DNA from: Kocuria turfanensis
Lineage (GTDB): Bacteria; Actinomycetota; Actinomycetes; Actinomycetales; Micrococcaceae
Reading direction: 5' to 3'
Assembly (NCBI RefSeq): GCF_001580365.1
Contig: NZ_CP014480.1
Coordinates: 1,737,008-1,801,007 of the forward strand
DNA: 64,000 nt
Positions 8,499-16,845 of this stretch are shown one piece after another; position 1 is the first letter of the stretch; each line of letters starts with the position of its first letter. The translations under genes and the position numbers were made by a program. The notes beneath the pieces were generated by a model. The model searched no databases. It was not told the origin of the DNA and saw only the letters and a list, made by a program, of their open reading frames with translations.

Positions 8499-8598
8499 CC
8501 ATCCAGAGCGGCCGAGAGACCTGGCTCGACGACGCCGCAGCAACCCGCACGGACGGCCCCCGCGCCCTCCGCCCCGGTGCTACCGCCAGGACCGATGG
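8499..8598 (+). ncRNA. SAM-I (S-box) riboswitch upstream of MetE-like genes
   Basis: The S-box core is recognisable in order. P1 is CCATC (8499-8503) pairing with GATGG (8594-8598). P2 is GCGGC pairing with GCCGC and encloses CCTGGC. Conserved AGCAACC and GGTGCT form the P3 junction, and GCCAGG near the 3' end can form the pseudoknot with CCTGGC. A ribosome binding site (AAAGGA) begins right after the 3' strand of P1 and the start codon is at 8614, so SAM binding would most simply block translation initiation. The P3 arm differs from the second copy at 49808-49907, while the core is nearly identical. Confidence 0.92.
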
Positions 8599-8613
8599 AA
8601 AGGACAGCGCCTC

Positions 8614-9831
8614 ATGCTGCACAGTGCCGACCGCATCCTCACGTCCCACGCCGGCTCCCTCCCCCGGACCCCGGAACTGCTGGAGGCCAACGAGGCGCGC
8701 GTCCCGGGCGGGGCCGGCGCCGAGGAGTTCGACCGCCTGCTGCGGGACGCCGTCGTGGACGTCGTGCGCCGCCAGCGCGAGGCCGGCATCGACGTGGTCA
8801 ACGACGGCGAGTACGGCCACGCGATGACCCACTCGGTGGACTACGGAGCGTGGTGGACCTACTCCTTCGACCGCACGGGCGGGCTCGAGATCGTCGACGA
8901 CAACGACATCCACGTCCCGAAGCGCTCGACCCCCGGCAACGTGGTGCTCACGAGCTTCCTGGACCGGCGGGACCTCGCCGCCTTCCACGACGCCTACACG
9001 GACCCCTCCTCCGGCATCCACCTGGCCGACCCCGACCTGCCGCCGCCCGTGTTCCCGGCCGCGACCGGTCCGATCAGCTACACCGGCCGGGACGCGGTCT
9101 CCTCCGACGTCGCCAACCTCACCGCCGCGCTGCGGGAGACGGGGGCGGCCGAGGGCTTCGTCGCCGCCCTGTCCCCCGGCTCGGCCGCGCGGATCGGCAA
9201 CCACCACTACGCGAGCGAGGAGGAGTTCCTCTACGCGTGGGCGGACGTGCTCCGCGAGGAGTACACCGCCATCCTCGACGCCGGCCTGGTGCTGCAGATC
9301 GACGACCCCTCCATCGCCGAGTCCTGGGACCAGATCAACCCCGAGCCGGCCGTCGAGGACTACCGGCGCTTCGTCCAGGTCCGGGTGGAGGCCCTCAACC
9401 ACGCCCTCCGCGGCCTGCCGCAGGAGCGGATCCGCTTCCACCTGTGCTGGGGCTCCTGGCACGGCCCGCACACCACGGACCTCGAGTTCAAGCACCTGGT
9501 GGACCTGCTGCTGTCGATCGACGCGGGCGCCTACTCCTTCGAGGGCGCCAACGCCCGGCACGAGCACGAGTGGAAGGTCTGGGAGGACCACACGCTGCCC
9601 GAGGGCAAGCTGATCCTGCCCGGCGTGGTCTCGCACGCCACCAACGTCGTGGAGCACCCCGAGCTCGTCGCCGACCGGATCGAGCGCTACGCGAAGCTCG
9701 TGGGGCGCGAGAACGTCATCGCCTCGACCGACTGCGGCCTGGGCGGACGGGTGCACCCGCAGATCGCGTGGGCGAAGCTCGAGACCCTCGCCCGCGGCGC
9801 CGAGCTCGCCTCGCGCCGGCTCTGGGCCTGA
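8614..9831 (+). CDS. Short MetE-like (core) methionine synthase-family methyltransferase, copy 1
   Basis: A 405-residue protein corresponding to the C-terminal catalytic barrel of cobalamin-independent methionine synthase, without the N-terminal folate-binding half. The zinc ligands are apparent: His and Cys in RFHLCWGSWHGP, Glu in SFEGANARHEHEW and Cys in STDCGLGGR. HAGSLPRTPELL is the usual N-terminal motif. The SAM riboswitch directly upstream shows a role in methionine/SAM supply. Probable chemistry is methyl transfer to homocysteine or another thiol; the methyl donor is unknown. The ATG at 8614 follows AAAGGA, whereas earlier in-frame codons lie within the riboswitch. A close paralogue follows 60 nt downstream. 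Confidence 0.88.
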   Translation: MLHSADRILTSHAGSLPRTPELLEANEARVPGGAGAEEFDRLLRDAVVDVVRRQREAGIDVVNDGEYGHAMTHSVDYGAWWTYSFDRTGGLEIVDDNDIHVPKRSTPGNVVLTSFLDRRDLAAFHDAYTDPSSGIHLADPDLPPPVFPAATGPISYTGRDAVSSDVANLTAALRETGAAEGFVAALSPGSAARIGNHHYASEEEFLYAWADVLREEYTAILDAGLVLQIDDPSIAESWDQINPEPAVEDYRRFVQVRVEALNHALRGLPQERIRFHLCWGSWHGPHTTDLEFKHLVDLLLSIDAGAYSFEGANARHEHEWKVWEDHTLPEGKLILPGVVSHATNVVEHPELVADRIERYAKLVGRENVIASTDCGLGGRVHPQIAWAKLETLARGAELASRRLWA

Positions 9832-9891
9832 GCGCCCCGCCCGCCCCGCCCCCGTCACCGCACCCGTCACCCCCCTCCGAGGAGCACCTCC

Positions 9892-11109
9892 ATGACCCTG
9901 CAGAACACCGACCGCGTGCAGACCACCCATGTGGGCTCCCTGCCCCGGACCCCGCGCCTCCTGGAGGCCAACCGGCAGCACGCCCAGAGCGCGATCACGT
10001 TCGAGCAGCTCACGGACGAGCTCGCGGCGGGCGTCGAGGACGTCGTGCGGCGCCAGCGGGAGACCGGTGTGGACGTGGTCAACGACGGCGAGTACGGGCA
10101 CACGATGTCCAGCGCCGTCGACTACGGGGCCTGGTGGAACTACTCCTTCTCCCGCCTCGGCGGGCTGACGCCCACGGACGAGGACCGGTGGGCGTCCACG
10201 GAGCGCAGACGCTCCTCGCCCGGACACGTCGTGCTCACGAGCTTCCCGGACCGCCGGGACCGGGAGCGGTTCCGGGAGGCGTACGAGGACCCGACGTCGG
10301 GCATCCTCACCGGGCGCTCCTCGACCACGCAGCCGAAGATCACCGGGCCGCTGACCTACACCGGTCAGGAGGCGGTGGCCTCCGACGTCCGCAACCTCAA
10401 GGCCGCGATGGCGGCCACGGGCGCGGAGACGGGGTTCGTCGCGGCGCTGTCCCCCGGCTCCTGCGCGCGCGTGACCAACGAGTACTACCGCACCGACGAG
10501 GAGCTCGTCTACGCGTGCGCCGACGCGATGCGGGAGGAGTACCTGGCGATCACCGCCGCCGGGCTGATCGTGCAGATCGACGACCCCTCCATCGCGGAGT
10601 CCTGGGACCAGGTCAACCCGGAGCCCACGGTGGAGGACTACCTGGCCTTCACCCGGCTGCGCGTCGAGGCGCTCAACCACGCGCTGCGCGGGATCCCCGA
10701 GGAGCAGGTGCGCTTCCACCTGTGCTGGGGCTCCTGGCACGGCCCGCACACCACGGACCTCGAGCTGAAGCACCTCGTGGACCTCATGCTGACCATCAAT
10801 GCCGGCGGCTACACCTTCGAGGGCGCATCCGCCCGCCACGCCCACGAGTGGAAGGTCTGGAAGGAGCACCCGCTGCCCGAGGGCCGGGTGATCATCCCCG
10901 GGGTGGTCTCCCACTCCACGAACGTCGTGGAGCACCCCGAGCTCGTCGCGGACCGGATCGAGCAGTTCGCCGCGGTGGTCGGCCGGGAGAACGTCGTCGC
11001 CTCGACCGACTGCGGACTGGGCGGCCGGCTGCACCCGCAGATCGCCTGGGCCAAGCTGGAGTCCCTCACGGCCGGCGCGCGCCTGGCCTCGGAGCGGCTG
11101 TTCGGCTGA
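9892..11109 (+). CDS. Short MetE-like (core) methionine synthase-family methyltransferase, copy 2
   Basis: A second 405-residue core-MetE protein, clearly paralogous to the upstream gene over its full length, with the same zinc site (HLCWGSWHGPHTTD, TFEGASARHAHEW, STDCGLGGR). The largest differences are in residues 80-130, where copy 2 has LTPTDEDRWASTERRRS and TGRSSTTQPKITGP in place of an acidic segment and DLPPPVFPAATGP. These regions border the substrate pocket in the family, so the copies may accept different methyl donors. The ribosome binding site GAGGAG lies 60 nt after copy 1, so both should be cotranscribed from the riboswitch leader. Confidence 0.87.
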   Translation: MTLQNTDRVQTTHVGSLPRTPRLLEANRQHAQSAITFEQLTDELAAGVEDVVRRQRETGVDVVNDGEYGHTMSSAVDYGAWWNYSFSRLGGLTPTDEDRWASTERRRSSPGHVVLTSFPDRRDRERFREAYEDPTSGILTGRSSTTQPKITGPLTYTGQEAVASDVRNLKAAMAATGAETGFVAALSPGSCARVTNEYYRTDEELVYACADAMREEYLAITAAGLIVQIDDPSIAESWDQVNPEPTVEDYLAFTRLRVEALNHALRGIPEEQVRFHLCWGSWHGPHTTDLELKHLVDLMLTINAGGYTFEGASARHAHEWKVWKEHPLPEGRVIIPGVVSHSTNVVEHPELVADRIEQFAAVVGRENVVASTDCGLGGRLHPQIAWAKLESLTAGARLASERLFG

Positions 11110-11382
11110 GCGGATCCCGCCCGGGCGGCTGGGGCACCGGGACGGCTGGGGCACGGGGACGGCACGGGCACCACGGCCCCGGCGGTCCGTGCCCGGCCGC
11201 CCGGCGACCCCTCCCCGCAGAGCGGGCGTCGTCACATTCCCGGCGCAGCATCGGATCGCAGCCCATGCGTAGTGACAGGCGTCACTTTCCTCCGTAGGAT
11301 CTTCTTGAACTACCGAACGTTCGGTTATTAAGCGTTCGGTTCCGCCGAGGACGACACCGTCCCCGACCACACTGGAGATCCC
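11110..11382. other. Intergenic region carrying the transporter promoter
   Basis: The first 170 nt are GC-rich with imperfect repeats of GGGACGGCTGGGGCAC and possible weak hairpins that may end the core-MetE transcript. The last 100 nt are AT-richer. They hold TTGAAC at 11305-11310 and TATTAA at 11326-11331, overlapping the PaaR-like operator, and form the likely promoter of the transporter gene. Confidence 0.4.
11312..11325. promoter_or_regulatory. PaaR-like operator, transporter gene
   Basis: A perfect 14-bp palindrome, ACCGAACGTTCGGT, followed by a further half-site CGTTCGGTT at 11333-11341. It is the most symmetrical of five related sites in the window (others at 17376, 21730, 27451 and 27559). 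It fits the core ACCGNNCGNNCGGT that I recall for PaaR of Corynebacterium glutamicum. It overlaps the probable promoter, as expected for a repressor site. Confidence 0.75.
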
Positions 11383-12792
11383 ATGGCGCACGCTGACACC
11401 GCCCCGGCCGGGCGGCACGAGATGTCCCACGAGGAGCGCAAGGTCCTCGCGGGCACGCTCGTGGGCACCACCATCGAGTGGTACGACTTCTTCATCTACG
11501 CCCAGGCGGCCGCCTTCGTCCTGGCCCCGCTCTTCTTCGAGCCGCTGGAATCGGCCAACGCCGGCCTCGCCCAGGTCGTCGCCTGGGCCTCGCTGGGCAT
11601 CAGCTTCCTGTTCCGCCCGCTGGGCGCCGTCGTGGCCGGCCACCTGGGCGACAAGTACGGGCGCAAGATCGTCCTCGTTCTCACCCTCGTGGGCATGGGT
11701 GCGGCGACCATGCTGATCGGCCTGCTGCCCACCTACGCCACCATCGGGATCTGGGCCCCGATCCTGCTCATCCTCTTCCGCGTGGTCCAGGGCTTCTCCG
11801 CCGGCGGCGAGTGGGGCGGCGCGGCGCTGATGTCGGTGGAGCACGCCCCGCGGCACAAGCGCGGCCTGTTCGGGGCCTACCCGCAGATCGGCGTGCCGAT
11901 CGGCATGCTGCTGGCCACGGGCTTCATGTTCGCGCTCACCTCGATGATGTCCCCCGAGGACTTCCAGGCCTGGGGCTGGCGCATTCCGTTCCTCTCCTCC
12001 GTGGCGCTCATCGTCGTCGGCTACCTGATCCGCAAGGCCGTGGACGAGTCCCCGGTGTTCAAGGAGATGCAGCTGCGCAAGAAGGAGTCCTCGGCCCCGC
12101 TGGGCCAGCTGTTCAAGCACAACTCCAAGCAGGTCACCCTCGCGGCGCTGATCTTCGCGGCCAACAACGCCGCCGGCTACCTGGTGATCGCCTTCTTCGC
12201 CTCCTACGGCGCCAAGTCCCTGGGCATGGACCGCTCCGCGACCCTGATCGCCTCCCTCATCGGCGGCGTGGGCTGGCTGGTGTTCACCATGCTCGGCGGG
12301 TGGATGTCCGACCGCGCCGGGCGGGTGCGCACCTTCCAGATCGGCTACGCCGTCATCATCGCCTGGTCGGTGCCGATGTGGTTCCTGCTCGACACCGGGG
12401 TCACCTGGATCTTCGCCGCGGCCATCGTGGTGCTCACCGTCGGGCTGGGCCTGTCCTACGGGCCGCAGTCGGCGCTCTACGCCGAGATGTTCCCGGCCCG
12501 GGTGCGCTACTCCGGGGTCTCCATCGGCTACGCGTTCGGCTCGATCATCGGCGGGGCCTTCGCCCCGATGATCGCCCAGCTGCTGCTCAACGAGACCGGG
12601 ATCTCCTGGACCATCGGCGTGTACATCGCCGCCCTGGCGATCATCTCGCTCGTGGCGGTCTCCATGGTGCCCAAGAGCATCCAGGGCATCGACCTGCACG
12701 TGCAGGACGTCCATCGCGACTACCTCGCCGAGCACCCCGAGGCCGCCGAGATCCTCACGGCCGCGGAGTCCGCCGAGAAGCGGCGCGACTGA
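11383..12792 (+). CDS. MFS transporter, metabolite:H+ symporter (MHS) type
   Basis: A 469-residue, 12-helix major facilitator protein. EWYDFFIYAQAAAFV in helix 1, GHLGDKYGRKIVL in the loop between helices 2 and 3, and VVQGFSAGGEWGGAALM in helix 4 are signatures of the MHS subfamily, which imports organic acids and zwitterions with protons (shikimate, citrate, proline/betaine, aromatic acids). The charged C-terminal tail is cytoplasmic. The PaaR-like operator in its promoter places it in the phenylacetate regulon, so uptake of phenylacetate or a precursor acid is a reasonable inference. It is followed by two hairpins and appears monocistronic. Confidence 0.85.
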   Translation: MAHADTAPAGRHEMSHEERKVLAGTLVGTTIEWYDFFIYAQAAAFVLAPLFFEPLESANAGLAQVVAWASLGISFLFRPLGAVVAGHLGDKYGRKIVLVLTLVGMGAATMLIGLLPTYATIGIWAPILLILFRVVQGFSAGGEWGGAALMSVEHAPRHKRGLFGAYPQIGVPIGMLLATGFMFALTSMMSPEDFQAWGWRIPFLSSVALIVVGYLIRKAVDESPVFKEMQLRKKESSAPLGQLFKHNSKQVTLAALIFAANNAAGYLVIAFFASYGAKSLGMDRSATLIASLIGGVGWLVFTMLGGWMSDRAGRVRTFQIGYAVIIAWSVPMWFLLDTGVTWIFAAAIVVLTVGLGLSYGPQSALYAEMFPARVRYSGVSIGYAFGSIIGGAFAPMIAQLLLNETGISWTIGVYIAALAIISLVAVSMVPKSIQGIDLHVQDVHRDYLAEHPEAAEILTAAESAEKRRD

Positions 12793-12794
12793 TC

Positions 12795-12856
12795 GCGCGG
12801 CCTCCGGCCGCGCACCGAGCCGCCCGCCGGCACCCCACGGGTGCGGGCGGGCGGCT
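12795..12856 (+). terminator. Tandem hairpin terminator after the transporter
   Basis: Two hairpins follow the transporter stop. The first has arms GCGCGGCC/GGCCGCGC (12795-12813). The second has arms starting GAGCCGCCCGCC and ending GGCGGGCGGCTC (12817-12856), extendable with one mismatch. They suggest that the following thiamine-diphosphate gene has its own promoter. Confidence 0.6.
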
Positions 12857-12937
12857 CCACCCGTGCAGGACCTCCCCGAGCACATCCCGCTCCCACCCCG
12901 GGACTCCTACCGGAGCCCCACCGAAAGGACTCCGCCC

Positions 12938-14608
12938 ATGACCCCCGACTCCTCGCTGCCCACGGTCTCGACGGCGGTGGCCGATGTGCTGGCCGCGCGC
13001 ACCGATCACCTGTTCGGGCTGATGGGCAACGGCAACGCCCACCTGATCAGCCACCTCACCTCCGCCGGCTTCGGCTTCACCTCCGCCCGGCACGAGGCCG
13101 CCACGGTGACCATGGCCGATGCCTACCACCGGGCCACCGGCCGGGTCGGGGCGGCCACCACGACCTACGGGGCCGGGTTCACCAACACCTACACCGCCCT
13201 GGCCGAGGCCCGCCTGGCCCGCATCCCCCTGGTCCTCGTCGTCGGTGACGCCCCCACCACCGGGGCGCGGCCCTTCGACATCGACCAGACCGGCGCGGCC
13301 GCCGCGGTGGGGGTCACCACCCTGATCGCCACCCCCGCAAACGCGGCGGCGATCACCCACCGGGCCTTCGACCTGGCCGCCCGGACGGTCCAGCCGGTGG
13401 TGCTGGCGATCCCCTACGACTGCGCCACCGCCGCCCTGACCGAGCCGGTGGACCTGGAGCCGCTGCCGGCCAAGGAGGCCTGGCAGCCCGGCCCCGAGGA
13501 ACTGGACCGGATCGCGGGACTGCTGCGCACCGCCGACCGCCCGCTGATCCTGGCCGGGCGCGGGGTCCTGCTGGCCGGGGCCACCACCGAACTGGCCGAG
13601 CTCGGGGACCGGCTCGGGGCCCTGTTCATGACCTCGGTCATGGCCGTGGGCGCGGTGGACTCCCCGTGGAACCTGGGCATCGCCGGGGGCTTCACCCGCG
13701 ACCACCGCCTGGCCACCGCCCGCCAGGCCGATCTGGTGCTGGTGGCCGGGGCGAGCCTGAACGCCTTCCAGTCCCGCTACGGCACCCTCTTCGCCGAAGG
13801 CACCCGGATGATCCGCATCGACAACGAACCGGCCGAGGCGATGGCCCACCCGGCCGTCACCGACTACCTCCGCGCCGACCTCCAGGTGGCCCTGGCCGGG
13901 CTGCTGGCCCGCACCCCGGCCGCCGACCCGGCCCGCACCTGGCGGGCGGGAGCCCCCGAGGTCGCCGGGGAGACCTACCGCTCCTCGGCCCCGATCGAGG
14001 ACCCGGCCGAGTACGGCCCCGACGGCCGGCTCAACCCCAGGGCCGTGGTCGCCGCCCTGGAGGACATCCTCCCGAGGCAGCGGTCGGTGGTGATGGACGG
14101 GGGCCACTTCATCGGCTGGGCCCCGATGTACCTCACCGTGCCCGACCCGCAGGCCATGGTCCTGGTCGGCACCGCCTTCCAGTCCATCGGCCTGGGCTTC
14201 GGCGCCGCCGCCGGGGTCTCGGTCGCCCGCCCCGAGCGCACCACCGTGTTCGTCACCGGTGACGGCGGGGGCCTGATGGGCCTGGCCGATCTGGAGACCT
14301 TCCTGCGCGCCACCGCCCGCGGGGTGATCGTGGTGCTCAACGACTCCGCCTACGGCGCCGAGCTGCACCAGTACGCCGCCAAGGGCCTGGACCCCACCGC
14401 GATGCTCATCGACGAGGTCGACTTCGCCGCCCTGGGCCGGGCGATGGGCGCGGCCGGGACCAAGGCCACCACCCTGGCCGACCTCACCGCGCTCACCGAC
14501 TGGCTGGACACCCACGACGAGGGCGTCTTCGTCCTCGACGTGGCCATCTCCCAGCAGGTGGTCGCCGAGTTCATGACCGCCTCCCTCACCGCCGGCAAAA
14601 GGCTCTGA
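12938..14608 (+). CDS. Thiamine-diphosphate-dependent enzyme, acetolactate synthase/decarboxylase superfamily
   Basis: A 556-residue enzyme with the three-domain layout of ThDP decarboxylases. The N-terminal PYR domain carries the cofactor-activating glutamate in SARHEAATVTMADAYHRATG. A central domain spans about residues 190-320 (LILAGRGVLLAGA). The C-terminal PP domain has the Mg/ThDP motif GDGGGLMGLADLE through VVLNDSAYG. GAGFTNTYTALAEA and HFIGWAPMYL line the predicted active site. I cannot fix the substrate; benzoylformate, phenylpyruvate-like oxo acids or acetolactate chemistry are all possible. The ribosome binding site GAAAGGA precedes ATG 12938. Its place beside the transporter and paa genes makes an aromatic 2-oxo acid worth testing, but it has no PaaR-like site of its own. 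Confidence 0.8.
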   Translation: MTPDSSLPTVSTAVADVLAARTDHLFGLMGNGNAHLISHLTSAGFGFTSARHEAATVTMADAYHRATGRVGAATTTYGAGFTNTYTALAEARLARIPLVLVVGDAPTTGARPFDIDQTGAAAAVGVTTLIATPANAAAITHRAFDLAARTVQPVVLAIPYDCATAALTEPVDLEPLPAKEAWQPGPEELDRIAGLLRTADRPLILAGRGVLLAGATTELAELGDRLGALFMTSVMAVGAVDSPWNLGIAGGFTRDHRLATARQADLVLVAGASLNAFQSRYGTLFAEGTRMIRIDNEPAEAMAHPAVTDYLRADLQVALAGLLARTPAADPARTWRAGAPEVAGETYRSSAPIEDPAEYGPDGRLNPRAVVAALEDILPRQRSVVMDGGHFIGWAPMYLTVPDPQAMVLVGTAFQSIGLGFGAAAGVSVARPERTTVFVTGDGGGLMGLADLETFLRATARGVIVVLNDSAYGAELHQYAAKGLDPTAMLIDEVDFAALGRAMGAAGTKATTLADLTALTDWLDTHDEGVFVLDVAISQQVVAEFMTASLTAGKRL

Positions 14609-14618
14609 CCCCCGGTCA
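14606..14618. terminator. Mini-palindrome formed by two stop codons
   Basis: TGACC-CCC-GGTCA contains the plus-strand stop of the ThDP enzyme (14606-14608) and the minus-strand stop of the hydrolase (14616-14618) as its arms. It is too short to be a strong terminator alone, but repeats a pattern seen at other convergent junctions here. Confidence 0.35.
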
Positions 14619-15419
14619 GCCCGCCCCGCCGACCGGGGGACCCGCCTCCACCGCCCGCACGAAGTCCGCGCACCGTCGCGGCCACTGCGCCAGCCCACCG
14701 GGGGTGCCCGCCACGTGCAGGGCATCCCCGGGCAGGGCCTCGCGCAGCGCCTGGGCGGTCGACAGCGGATGGGTGGGATCCTCCGACCAGGCCAGCACCA
14801 GGGTCGGCAGCCCGATCCGGGCCAGCTCGTGGACCGGCGGCAGATCGGTGGCGGCGGCGCCGCGCAGCACGGTGGGGAGCAGACCGGGGTCGATGCGCGG
14901 CGGGTGCGTCGCGCGGTCGGCCACGGCCGGCGGGCGGGGCGCGGCCCGCCCGGCCCGGAGGTAGGCCTCCAGGCCGTGCCGCTCCACCAGCTCCGCCCCC
15001 CGCCGGTACGCCGCCGCCTGGCCGCGGCGGGAGGCCCACGCCGTGGACGGCACGCACAGGGTGAGGGAGCGGAAGCGCTCGGGCCGGGCCAGGGCGGCGT
15101 ACAGGAGCGTGGCCGCCCCCATGGAGGGGCCGATGCCGTGCACCGGTTCCCCGGGCACCACGGCGTCCAGCAGGTCCAGCAGGTCCGCGGCCAGTCGCGG
15201 CCAGGACCAGTCCTCCGCCACCGGTTCCGCCGCGGAGCACCCGTGCCCGCGGGCGTCGTAGCGCACCGCGCGGTGCCCGGCCAGGCCGGAGGCCAGGTCC
15301 AGGCCCCCCGCGGCGTTGGAGGCCCGGTCGGACAGCAGCCCGTGCAGCTGCACCACCGGCGGGCCGGAACCGGTCACGTCGTAGGCCAGTCGGCAGCGGT
15401 CGAGGTCGAGCGTCGGCAT
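14616..15419 (-). CDS. Alpha/beta-fold hydrolase
   Basis: A 267-residue alpha/beta hydrolase. VQLHGLLSDRASN provides the oxyanion-hole region, RYDARGHGCS the conserved strand-turn, GPSMGAATLLYAAL the nucleophile elbow with serine, and WSEDPTHPLS the acidic residue. The C-terminal position where these enzymes carry the catalytic His (usually G-H before the last helix) reads AGTPGGLAQWP, so the usual histidine is a glycine. HVAG just before it is the only nearby histidine. The protein may therefore be inactive, use another residue, or be non-hydrolytic. It converges with the ThDP gene and diverges from the condensation-domain gene. No substrate can be assigned. Confidence 0.75.
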   Translation of the reverse strand: MPTLDLDRCRLAYDVTGSGPPVVQLHGLLSDRASNAAGGLDLASGLAGHRAVRYDARGHGCSAAEPVAEDWSWPRLAADLLDLLDAVVPGEPVHGIGPSMGAATLLYAALARPERFRSLTLCVPSTAWASRRGQAAAYRRGAELVERHGLEAYLRAGRAAPRPPAVADRATHPPRIDPGLLPTVLRGAAATDLPPVHELARIGLPTLVLAWSEDPTHPLSTAQALREALPGDALHVAGTPGGLAQWPRRCADFVRAVEAGPPVGGAG

Positions 15420-15507
15420 GCGGCCACGCTACGCCTGCATCGTGGACGCCGCTGGACCGCACACGCGTCCCGGGTCAGACTGCCCCTGACGCGATCGAGA
15501 GGTGCCC

Positions 15508-16845
15508 ATGCGGCTGACCAACATCACGCACGCCCGGCTGCCCGAGGGGCGGCTCTCCAGCTGCACGGTCCCGGTCACGCGCACCGGCCGGCGGCTGCCG
15601 GTGTCCTTCGACCAGGGCATGCACGTGGGCGCCGGCTCCCGCCCGGGGACGTGGATGGGCGTGGCCCTGGAGCTGCCCGCCCCGGTCCGCACCGAGGACC
15701 TGGGCCAGGCCTGGGCCGGTGTCGTGGCCCGCCACCACACGCTGCGCACCGTGTTCTCCACCGGCGACGACGGCGCCGTCCTGCTGCACGAGGTCGGCGA
15801 CGCCGTGCACCCGCGGTGGGCCCGCCACGACGTCGGCCCGGCCGGGACCCGGGCGGCCCTGCAGGAGCTGGTCGACGACGCCTGTTCGCCCCTGGCCCGG
15901 CCCTCCCACCGGCTGTGCCTGGTCGAGCCGCCGGACGGGCCGGTCGTCGTCCTGCTCGCCGCCGACCACGCCCACGTGGACGCGTGGTCCCTGCCCGTGC
16001 TGGTGCGCGACCTGCTCGACGCCCTGGCCGACGTCCGTGCCGGGCGCCCGCCCGGCACCGGCCGGCCCCCGGTGGCCTCCTTCGCCGAGCACACGCGCGA
16101 GCTGGCGGCCCGCCCCGCGGCCCCGGCGCGGGTCGCACAGCGGTGGGGGCGGATCCTCGCCGACGGCGGGGGCACCATACCGGTCTTCCCGCTCCCGCTG
16201 GGCGACCTCGCGCGCCCCGCGCCCGAGACCGTGACCACCCTGGAGGTCCTCGACGCCCGCGCGCTGGCCCGCCTGGAGGCCCGCGCCGAGGTGCTCGGCG
16301 TGCGGCTCCTGGCGCTGCTGGTGTCGGTGCTGACGCGGGCGACCCTGGAGCTGGCCGGGCGGCCGCTGCGCGCCGTGCTGCCGGTGCACAGCCGCACCGA
16401 CCCGCGGTGGCGCGACGCCGTGGGCTGGTTCATCACCAACTCGGTGCTCGAGTGCGCCGACGCCGATCCCCGGGCCGGTGCGGCCGCCGTGCGCGAGGCC
16501 CTGGAGCTGGGCTCCCACGCGCTCGAGCCGATCCTGCGCCCGCACGGCGGCATGCCCGTCCCCGCGGGCATGTTCATGCTCTCCTACATGGACTACCGGC
16601 GCCTCCCGGTGAGCCTGCCCGCGGAGCTGCGGGCCCAGCACGTCTCCGCCTCGGCGCCGGCCACGGGCGTGCAGGTCTGGTTCGTCGTCGGCGAGGACGG
16701 CCTGCACCTGCGGGCCCGCTTCCCCGGCACCCCGGCGGCCCGGTCCTCGGTGGAGGCCTGGCTCACCGCGGTCTGCGAGGGACTGCGCGCGGAGGCGTCC
16801 GCCGCGCCCCCGGACCGGCGGAACGGCCCCGTCCCGGACCGCTAG
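15508..16845 (+). CDS. Stand-alone condensation-domain protein (NRPS C-domain/acyltransferase superfamily)
   Basis: A 445-residue protein with the chloramphenicol acetyltransferase-like two-lobe fold of condensation domains. AADHAHVDAWSLPVLVRDLL corresponds to the active-site HHxxxD motif in variant form (H-x3-D). The second lobe includes VLPVHSRTDPRWRDAVGWFI, a latch-like segment. No adenylation or carrier domain is attached or encoded nearby, so it probably acts as a free acyltransferase (like PapA-type or wax-ester-type enzymes) with an unknown acceptor. ATG 15508 is preferred because GAGAGG lies 6 nt upstream; the GTG at 15502 would abut it. Its stop shares a CTAG with the convergent DUF1622 gene. 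Confidence 0.7.
   Translation: MRLTNITHARLPEGRLSSCTVPVTRTGRRLPVSFDQGMHVGAGSRPGTWMGVALELPAPVRTEDLGQAWAGVVARHHTLRTVFSTGDDGAVLLHEVGDAVHPRWARHDVGPAGTRAALQELVDDACSPLARPSHRLCLVEPPDGPVVVLLAADHAHVDAWSLPVLVRDLLDALADVRAGRPPGTGRPPVASFAEHTRELAARPAAPARVAQRWGRILADGGGTIPVFPLPLGDLARPAPETVTTLEVLDARALARLEARAEVLGVRLLALLVSVLTRATLELAGRPLRAVLPVHSRTDPRWRDAVGWFITNSVLECADADPRAGAAAVREALELGSHALEPILRPHGGMPVPAGMFMLSYMDYRRLPVSLPAELRAQHVSASAPATGVQVWFVVGEDGLHLRARFPGTPAARSSVEAWLTAVCEGLRAEASAAPPDRRNGPVPDR

Noticed and set aside
8443..12885. Very long open frame on the minus strand across the core-MetE and transporter genes
   Set aside because: It is the GC-rich antisense shadow of strong plus-strand genes and has low-complexity His/Gly/Asp/Arg-rich translation with no domain.
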